From contig JAOXYB010044849.1 in assembly GCA_028565635.1 (NCBI GenBank), forward strand, positions 1 through 12,472: a stretch of DNA of 12,472 bases, given 5' to 3'. This DNA is from Phoronis ovalis. Taxonomy: Eukaryota > Phoronida > Phoronidae. The number at the start of each line of letters is the position of its first letter. Positions within the stretch are counted from its first letter, which is position 1. Positions 1-9,400 of this stretch are shown here, piece by piece. A program made the translations under genes and the position numbers. The notes under the pieces are model-generated. The model had not been told where the DNA came from. It saw only the letters and a list, made by a program, of their open reading frames with translations, and searched no databases.

Positions 1-255
1 CATTACAGGTAAAGGGTTCTATCATTACAATAATCCTTGTGAATAATCTGTGAAGTTTGAAATTCAACTTTCAGCAGTTCGTAATACCGTCTTATTATAA
101 TCACACCATAGACCTACAAACAAAATGTCGCGATTTTGTTAGCAATGAGCATAACATTCAAAGCAGGAGAACATCATATTTGGTCGAGATTTTCCTAGAG
201 CACAATGTACCAAAAAGAATTTCTATAAACAGATTATATATGTTACGAATAACCA
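1..255. other. Presumed 3' UTR or downstream flank
   Basis: AT-rich sequence downstream of the exon 6 stop on the minus strand. A plus-strand frame at 57-284 starts at TTG and shows no domain, so I treat it as chance. No AATAAA or ATTAAA on the minus strand was seen here. Confidence 0.3.
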
Positions 256-447
256 TCAGATTAAAGGGAATTTTATTTCAATGAAAGCTAGATACCTAGT
301 AGTCTTAGCATTGGTGGTGCAAAAATTATAACTAGTAACATTTAGTGCTACATGGATCGGGTGATTTATCCTAGAACCCAGGGCAGTGTTTGTAGCAGGC
401 TTTGAATAAATCCGTATGTTAGTGTTCCATGCCTTCTTAACTAACGT
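256..447 (-). CDS. Coding exon 6: end of TM4, cytosolic tail and stop
   Basis: The acceptor is pyrimidine-rich (CTTTGCTCACTCTTGTCCAG before 447) and opens directly into phase 0, as exon 5a and 5b both need. It encodes 63 residues to TGA at 258-256: TLVKKAWNTNIRIYSKPATN first, a Ser/Thr/Asn-rich middle, then RYLAFIEIKFPLI. The start caps TM4 with a basic KK, as expected at the cytosolic face. YLAF could be a YxxPhi sorting signal. No PPxY is present. An AATAAA lies inside the coding end (277-272); no other poly(A) signal was seen in 255-1, so the 3' end probably lies beyond the window. The tail has no recognisable domain, and an AT-rich frame this long can occur by chance. Confidence 0.5.
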   Translation of the reverse strand, partial: TLVKKAWNTNIRIYSKPATNTALGSRINHPIHVALNVTSYNFCTTNAKTTRYLAFIEIKFPLI

Positions 448-3400
448 CTGGACAAGAGTGAGCAAAGTAAATACGTTTGACCAATAGAGATAAGATGTTC
501 TTACTGTGGGATTGACCTATTTCACTAGCTGCTTAGTCCAATGTTATGCCTATTATGGTAAGCTGCCTCAATGATAACGTTATCGAATGATTAATTTTAT
601 TATTTTTGTTAAAACTTTAAACAGTTCTGAAAAGAACTATAATTAGAAAGCTTATCAATTTATCAATTATTTAATAATTTGAGTGAGTTCCTTATGTCAA
701 GTAGTTCATAAAATGTTTAAAACGGAAGTTGTAACATGACTCACCAAAGAAGGGTAAAGTAAAATCCTCGTGATGATAAAACCGAACATCAAATTAAAGG
801 CACCATCTATAAAGAAAAGCATCCCTTGCCAAATGTCCCCCTTGACCTCTAAGTGCTATTTTCAGTTTGAACATCTAGATTACATTTTGACATTTTAAAA
901 GGTCAACTTCGGCCTGTCTTGTCATATTTACAAGCCTGTTGGACTAAACAATACAACTTGCAGTAAGTTTCCTCTATGAAATTAATTTAAAAGATGCTTT
1001 AATTCATCTTTTATTGACCCCAATATGACGTTGATCATGTAATGTTGTTAAGGGAAATTCCCAAAAGGGATGTGGTGGGAAGCGCGACTTTAAAAGGATG
1101 TCCCGGACGTCCCTTACCCTACAAATTAGAATCAATTGCTTGTTTTTTTTTATGACGGTGACAGTGTTTTTTTTTATGGAAATTATTAAGGGTGGAGCTA
1201 CGAAAATGCTCTGTGATTGACTTAGAATCACTTTCGTGTGATTGCGGAATTGTGATTGGCTTAGAAATAATACCGCAGTACTGAGCGTGGTATACGTAAT
1301 AAAAGAAAAACGCCATGTTTAATTTTATAATTGATAATTTATTACAGAATATATTCGTAGATACATTTATAAGGTATAATAGATACAATCATTTACAAAA
1401 CGAAGTATTTACAGTGATCCCCAACCGTAAGGAACAGTGCTAGTCTAGTGTTATAATTGTCTACAATAACTCTTTTGGTATATACAATTCTATAATCTTT
1501 CTTACTTTCCTTTGTGATAATGTCTTTATTATTACTACTATCCCTTGTAATAAAATAAGGGTTTGTAACAGTAACAATATCAGGACCTACGCCTTTAACC
1601 ATATTACATGTAGTTTGAAATTTTATAAGATTGCTGTTACATTGCGTTTGACGTTAGTCTAGTTTGCATGTATTAATGTCTCTTGTTCGAAGAAGTAGTG
1701 CGAGTGTAGTAAATGAGGAAAAAATGTAAACCAACGAGTAGGTTGAGCTTTAAGAAATATCTAATCTCAGATGTCGGTAGGAGTTTGATAATATTTTTAT
1801 TTATTGTCGAAATATCTCACTTCCCCATTATAACGGACGGGAGGTGAATTAGTGGTGTGCTCTCTTACATAGTAAAATCATTTTCTTTACAAATACGTAT
1901 ATGAAACTCTTTTTGCCTTTTCCTCAACGAAAAATGCTAATATAACTGAAACTTTATATTCACTCACTCTAAAAACAACATCTCTATTACCATAGGTGAT
2001 CTTGTTGATATATTACAACCGATTTATTGGACTATTCTCATTTTTTTAATTTTAGGGTTTGGGATGATTTCTTAAGGCATTATGTTGTATATTCTAGAAC
2101 AAATACATTTCCTTCAATTTTTTAAATATAGAAATTTTAATTTGGGTCTATTTGCTATTTGAATAGATATGTACGATGCATGGATAGGTCACTATACAGT
2201 TATTTAATAGATATAAACTGCTTTTTATGAAAATATGAAATTAAAGAGAACAATTAAAACTGCGCTTAGAAATATCTGAGTATGTGCATATTTGATTTTT
2301 TTCAATATAGCAATTTTGGATTAAAAAAATGCTTTTCGATTTGGGCGTGACTAGCGATAATCTCTGGGTGTTGCTTAGGTAACAATGATTACAAAAAATA
2401 TTTGATTTAAAGTTTAAAAGGTTATTTAGTGGTCATATCTAACGGTCATACGTTATGCATTTAGAGGTCATCAAAGGGGTATTTTGAGAAAAAAAATCCT
2501 AAAGTATAGAATTTTTAAAAATGTTTGATGGAACGAACGTTTAAGAATAACGTTAACAGGTCATTTAGTGATGGTATAAACATCACAAAATCACCCAATT
2601 GGTCCAATGCTGTTCTCGTTCAACGAATCAGATAGAGGAATTACTTTACTTTACTTTCAGTGTACCGTAGTGTTGATCTCTTGAATAAAGCTGCGTAATT
2701 TATGATTGCAAGATACAAATGCAAATGAAACAAGAGCACCTATGGTGATAGGGATGTTGTTTTTAGTGTGAGTGAATTTATATCCCGGGAGAGTGGCATT
2801 TAACTGAGATTCAAATTTTCTCTTACCAGATGGATCACTGAACAGATGATGATACGTCGAACATACATTGAACTATCTTGTCTTGAAAATATAAAGAGCG
2901 TGATGGTCTTAGATAATAGCAAACAAATAACTACTGCTTAAAGTATATAATATGTTATAATACATTGACAAATATTTGGCAATTGACATTTGTAATTACA
3001 ATCTAAAACTTGCATTAATGTTAGTAATTAATATGTAATAGTCTACGAATACAGCTTTAGACTCGTAGCAGGCACATCATGGAGCCACCATCTAGACCTT
3101 ACATGATCACAGCAAGCGATTAATAGTATGAATGAAATTACATGTTTTCTGATAAAATTATACCATCATACTAATAATTGTACAGTTCTCTTTATCAACG
3201 GGTAATTTATGAATAATGATTATTAATTAATGTACATCTTTTCTCCCGTTGTTTGTATACGTTGGCAGACAGTAAGATAAACCTGAATCTTTCTTCCACT
3301 TGGGCTTAACCTCTTCCCCAACCTCTTAAAATAGTTCATTTTAACTCTCGTTTGACTTTTCACTTCACTGACTAACCAAAGTCCGCTACTAATTCATTCC

Positions 3401-6400
3401 CAATATAACCTTTCAGTGATATTTTTATGCCATACAGTAATAAAAATGGTTTTGCTTTGTTAGTTCTTGGTATTCCAATATGTGGAGTTATTGTTACTTG
3501 TCATTTGTTGTGAATAGTCATTGAACATTGGATGTTGTTTTTGTAAACAAAACAACCAGAGCCTGCCTTTACAATTATTAAAATTATATGTCCGTGTTCC
3601 AAGTGTATTTATTTGCAAGCCCAATCAGCGAATTTTGTCAATACTTCATTGCATGTAAATTCATTTATAGTAGGTTTCCGAGTTATGTTCACACCGGATA
3701 AGGTACTAAATACTGATTTGTGACAGCTACTCAGATTGTTCTGACGTCATCAGCTTAAGTATGTCAGGGAATTGTGGAGGAAACACAGACTCCTGAATTC
3801 CGTATACATGAATATATACACACAAGCACTGGTATGTGTTTAGAGGGATAGGGCTCATCAGACTATTCAGGTAGATCTTGGCATAAGGATACAATTAATT
3901 TTCCCATCCACCTCTGTCAATAGTAACATTTTGCCTTCTAGTAAATAGACTAACTCTAAACACAGACCACGAGGTGGAATTAGCTAAAAATACACTCAAA
4001 ACAGGGTTACCTTCTAGGCCTGGATATAATCCCCTCAAATTTTGATAAAAAATAACAATTTTAAATTGTGATTTCTCTCACTTTGTGCGAAATTAAAGCC
4101 ACTATCAAATGGAAATGTTCATATAGCTGCCCAGGGGCAAAAACAAAGAGAAAGAGAAAAAAGACATATTAATACGAGAGATCTATTTTCAGCATGTGGA
4201 TAACAGACCCTGGCTGCAATTGGCTATCTAATGCCAGATAGAGCGGGGGCAAACTTATTCTCCTACACGGGTGTGAAAGGGATATTTTACTTTCGTGCTG
4301 TGGGAATCATTGAACTTTATTTTGGTCCGTACAATGTGATAAGCGTTACATAATATTTTGTTTATGCAATAAGATTATCATTTTTTCTTTCTTTGCAATG
4401 AAGTTGAATCCTCTTGCTTACCCCCTTTATAGCTCCTCTAACGAAAATCCTTCGAGTACACTCTAACCATTTTGAATAATTTTCGGTATACTTATCTTCT
4501 TAGGAGCGTCCAATAGACTATTAGTACTGCGTACAAGCTGTTTATATACAGTAATTATTGTTGAGGTGGAAAGAGTTATATTATTTTCGTGACTCACGAT
4601 TGTACATTGATTGCAGGAATTTATCGTTTGTGATTCGTGAAAAGACAATATTATTTCCTTTAAACAGTGGTCCCTACCCATTTCCCCCTCAATGTCTCGT
4701 AATAACAGATATTTCTGACGTCATTTTACCGCATCACAAACCTGTATACGTACATTGTATATACAAAAGAAAAAACTCGGAAACCTACAGTAAACTACAG
4801 TGTAGCGTACTTTCATGTTATGAACATGGGTGCCTTAGCTGCAATAATATGTTCGTCTATTCATCACTATTTTCCGTCTGTGCCTGTAAAAGAAAAATAT
4901 TATTTTAAAATATCATGAAGTCTAAATCGTCAAATTGCTGTCACACTCCTCTATAATTCTTTGTTATGCTGATCTCTCCATGAATTTAAAAGTCAGCAAG
5001 ATCGTTAGCATAGAATTAAAACAGTAAATCGAATGTACAAAGTTTGAACTGCGTACCCCCGCCTATTTGTTTATTTTCATAAATAAAACAGTAATCTAAC
5101 AAATAACTTGTTTTCAATAATTTGGATAACTGTATCTCAACTAGATTTAAACTTCTTGCTGATACAGAGGCATCCTAATTTCAAATCTATACTTCAAAAT
5201 GAATGGATTTTTCTCACCGCAACTCCGTAGGCGCGCACCCCTATTGGGGTGTAACCGTGTGCGGTGGATTATTTACTGTGGGACTTACATCAAATTTTAC
5301 TGTCGACGTCGTATGTTCTGTGCCCGCGCTGCGTATATGTACGTAAAACGCCTTCTCAGTGGTGTTCCAAGCGTTTATCCTAGACACTAATTCCAAGCAT
5401 AATTCCCAATTACACAGTCTCACATTAGGTTGTCGTCTGCAAATTGTGACGAAAGCACACTGTTTTACTAATACCATACCTCTGTTTATGTAATCTATAA
5501 GTAAACCACACACTCGAGAATCGCGGGTCGTTTCACTTGTAAAGATAATATCTGGGAAAAGATTATCGTAGAGTAAAAATACTCTAGATATGAGTACTTT
5601 ACCTTGATACACGAGCAGATGATATATGTACTTTACCTTGATACACGATCAGATGAGCACAGATAGGTTATACACATTCGTTATAAGGAGGAGCATCGTT
5701 GGTGGGTGTCAGCACAACATACTGACAGTCACTGGATTCAGTTTTCAACTGCTTATAATATCGGTTTATGTTTCGTAGTCCGTAGCACTACAAAGGAAAC
5801 ATTGCCAAGCACATAAGTTTCAAACCACGAACACACCATATTTGGTCGGGATTTACACCGGGTATAATTGTAATAAGTAGCAATTTCTTTTAACAAACTA
5901 AAGACGTTACGAGGAAGGAAGGACGGAAGGAAGGAAGAAAGGAAGAAAGTAAGGAATTCAGCTAGCCCAATAGGATAGCTGCTAAAGCAATGATGAAGCG
6001 AGGAAGCGCGGGAGGAAAGAAAGAAGGTAGGAATGAGGAAAAGAACGAAAGAAAGGAAAAGGGGAAATGAAAGAGGAAAAAAGAAAGGAAAGAAAAAGGA
6101 AAGAAAGTGCAAGGTTTCGAATTCGCTATATGCCGGTGCCATAAAAGCACTATTTAACCGGTGTACATGTGCGACTTTATTTGACTTACCATAAGAATGA
6201 GAATTACAATTCTTATCACGTTCATACAGACCATTAAAGCGGAGACAGGATCTAAAACGAGAAGAGGAGAATAAATATACTTTAAAAAATAATATTGGTT
6301 CTCTTCAATAGACACGATGATCGGTTCTCTTTAATAGACACGGTGAAATGATAACCAAGAATGTCGAGGGAGTATGGCAAAATTGAGGTGCACGATCGAT

Positions 6401-9400
6401 ATGCTAGATATACATGTTAACTAGTCATATAGCAATTCACATGTGTCATTACTGATTATCTTTCTTCTATATTTTTAATATATGCGTTATGTTTAATTGT
6501 CGAGACTGAAGGAAAATGGCTAACATGTTTCAGAGTATATGTAAAATATGTTGCAAGTAGATGAGATCCTTTTTAAATACCACTCTCTTTTTGCGACTTC
6601 TATAACGGTAAAAAACGAATAAAATAAACGAATTTAGTACTTTTTAATACAACATAAAAAGTGTTTTGCGGTGGGTAATGCAATAAGTCTGAGAAATTAA
6701 AGTAACTTACAATTTATGGTTATTGCAGCAACTAGGTAATACAAGTATATTCCACAGCCAACGCCATAAAAGATGACGCCTAATGTGGATATTATGTAAC
6801 CAGCCAGCAAGAGTCCAATAATTCTCTGAAATTACAAATTAATGATTCTTATAACAAACTCTGCAAAACTGAGCTATTTGCTCATATAATGTGGTACTCT
6901 CAATGTATGTATTCGTGTAGACACTGAAATAATGATTACCAGAAAGCTTGCAACACCACATATGAGAACAATAATAATTTAGCAGTAAAAAACCCTCTTT
7001 GAAATTCCACATCCTCGATAATATATGCTTGAAAAAGTTGTGGGTCCTACCTGTGATCCGCTAACAATAAGGAAGATGTTCCCAAATATCCAAATACCGA
7101 AAATTCCGATGTCTATATAATACAACCATGCTACAAATGGAATAAGTGACAATATATATATATATATATTGATGACCTTGAGCATAACTTCGGTCGTAAA
7201 AGGTGATTTTTGGCATCTTTTCAATTGATCTTCCAGTTATCTCTAAGCTATATCTCCAAGAAGTTTACAGCTATGGATATGGTACTTGTGAGGTGTGGCA
7301 TCCCTAAGGGCCCTAAGGTAGGTAACTGCTGACCTCGAGGTCAAAGGGACACTTTAAGGTCAAAGGTCAAAATTCTAATGTTCCGAACTGATGGTATTAG
7401 GTTTCAAAAAAGGTCATATTTTTGACTTTTGAGAATATTAGGTATTAGAAGGTGACAATTCTTTTTTAAGCATGTTTTCAATTAATTTTTGGAGGAAACA
7501 CTGCATGTCGTAACAGTTAGTCCAAAAGGCTTTTAAATTGAGAGTTGCAATGAGGTCGAAATGTCATCTAGAGGTCCAAAGTTCAAAATCTCAAAATGAT
7601 ATAAAAGTTTCTAAAAGTAATCATAAAGTCCAAAAATATTGAATTTGTATTATTTGCTGAAAAGTTCAAAAATGATGTTTAAAGGTCATGTAGAAGTCAT
7701 GTACAACGGTTCCACGAAAAAGATTACAAATAGCAAGAGTAATTTGAAAAAAATATCATCATCTGCAAAACAACTTTTGGTGAAACCTGATAAACATTCT
7801 TTTTAGAAATATAAATACAAAAAATCACACATTAGGAGTGGTAAATTTATATATTTTCCTGTATAAATAAAAATGATCTTGAGAGGTCATTTAAATGTTT
7901 TGTAATGTCAAAAAGCTGGAACCTTGCCCTATGTCTTATCTGTCGCGGCCATAGGAAAACACGAAAAACAAAACAGAATTTCATTTGCTTACTTGAATAG
8001 CATACACACAAAACGTAAAATGTTTTTTCCATCAAAACTAAAATCATAAAATTTCACACTCAAATTAAACCTTTAAAGCAAAAAAGGCAGAAACCTGTGT
8101 AATATCACACGAAGAAACAGTGTATAGGAAAGTTTTATATACATTGTAAGAACAGATCAGCACAAGGAGTTGTTTTCATCAAATATAAAGTATAAAGGTA
8201 ACCACTTACCATATCCGGAAGTATCTATAACAGCAAGGTACGTTTCCGAACCTATCGCTGCGACGCATAAAGCCTACAATTCAAAGTACAGGATATGAAT
8301 GATCTTCAATGTAAATATCGAGCATTTACATGGGATCAAATTTAGTAGACTGACATCAATCGTTAGAAACATTGATTGGAAGTGTTTTAATATATATACT
8401 AAAATACATAAAGCAGTTGCTAGAATAAACTGGTAGGCTCTCTGCAATTTTGCTTGCAAAAGCTGTTTATAATGCTTAAAGTTGAATGCACTATCATATG
8501 TTTATGTGCTCTACTGTATGTTTATGCTTTATATATGTTTGTTTGTAAAGCTCGGAGTGCCGTGTATTTTTCTCCTTTAAATGCAAAGCTAAGACTGCCA
8601 CATTATTTTGCCCTTTACATTAAATTTTTAGACAAATCTTTTAAATGGACTTTTTAGGATTTACCCATTATTGTAAACTACAGAGCCGACTAACATTAGT
8701 CTACAATTTTAGTTGTCGTGACAACCAATTATTTTAAAATACTCTTATTTTAATTTGTTTCTTGTTTTTTATCGAACTAACATGTTTTTCACACAATTTA
8801 AAGCAAAAACATGGAATTAAAATTCTAGTGTTTCTGTATGGCGTACCATTATTTCCAATCATGTTATCCGAAGTGTTTTAATAATTAAAGTTATTGTACA
8901 AGAGGTTAAGCAGTCCCTGGTGATGAAATTAAATTATACTGGAAGCTAGAACTATGACTTGCAGACTTAAAAGGTGAATTTGATCTGTTGCATACAGTAT
9001 GCAAGTGGAAAAATAGGTGTCACTTATAGAAAAGATCTTGAATTACAGGTTTCACCAAGAATGAACTGCATTGTAAAACCATATACAATCCACTAGCTGG
9101 ACATGTATTGTACAGTTTCGGCTGTGGTGGCTACGTTAAACTAGTTATCTGTCGTTATGCATAATATTCGCCTTATTGAATTCAATCGAGAGCCGATTAT
9201 ACATAAACACAATACTTCAAAAACAAAGACATTTTCAAATTGTTTTACAAATTAAAATTTTTCCAAGTACCAAATGAACACGGACATGTCGACAACACTT
9301 GTTAGATTACCAAACAGGTTCGCCTACAACTGTAACTCAATTTCAAAAAAATTTGTTGCGAATCAAGTTAGTTACACAAAACAATTCTTTGAAGATGTTG

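Larger units (their letters stand above)
807..6189 (-). other. Long intron or intergenic stretch between exon 5a and exon 5b
   Basis: 5.4 kb, mostly AT-rich, with no convincing gene. It holds GGTCAT-rich remnants (about 2400-2590), two weak phase-0 exon candidates (2827-2907 and 4082-4126), a CpG-rich hairpin with an out-of-phase exon candidate (5215-5436), a 34-bp duplication (5594-5661) and a purine-rich tract (5911-6113). The 116-codon frame at 4558-4908 (plus) starts at a TTG codon and is about the length expected by chance here. Confidence 0.4.
7131..8209 (-). other. Intron between exons 2 and 3
   Basis: 1,079 bases, GTAAGT to TTTGTAG. It holds a TA microsatellite near the exon 3 acceptor and the plus-oriented AGGTCA-rich repeat. 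The minus-strand frame at 7847-8047 has no support. Confidence 0.65.

Noticed and set aside
600-640. Acceptor, five codons, stop and nearby AATAAA on the minus strand
   Set aside because: Too short to carry weight, and exon 6 further on has a longer tail and a better phase-0 entry.
1393-1602. 69-codon minus-strand frame with AATAAA about 50 bases after its stop
   Set aside because: It looks like a possible terminal exon, but no good acceptor enters it in phase 0, as exon 5a would need.
4558-4908. 116-codon plus-strand frame, Cys-rich
   Set aside because: It starts at TTG, has no domain, and about one frame this long is expected by chance in 12 kb at this composition.
5965-5986. Alternative terminal exon after 5a (acceptor after a CU-rich run, then QLSYWAS and stop)
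   Set aside because: Phase fits, but any sequence after the CU-rich tract would seem to have a good acceptor, and no poly(A) signal follows.
5753-6150. Long minus-strand Ser/Phe/Leu-rich frames
   Set aside because: They are translations of the purine-rich low-complexity tract.
7357-7369. Nuclear receptor response element (AGGTCA pair spaced by one base)
   Set aside because: It lies in a dispersed repeat full of AGGTCA; presence alone does not support a regulatory site here.
8454-8657. Hydrophobic 67-codon plus-strand frame
   Set aside because: TTG start, no splice or start support, opposite strand within the long first intron.
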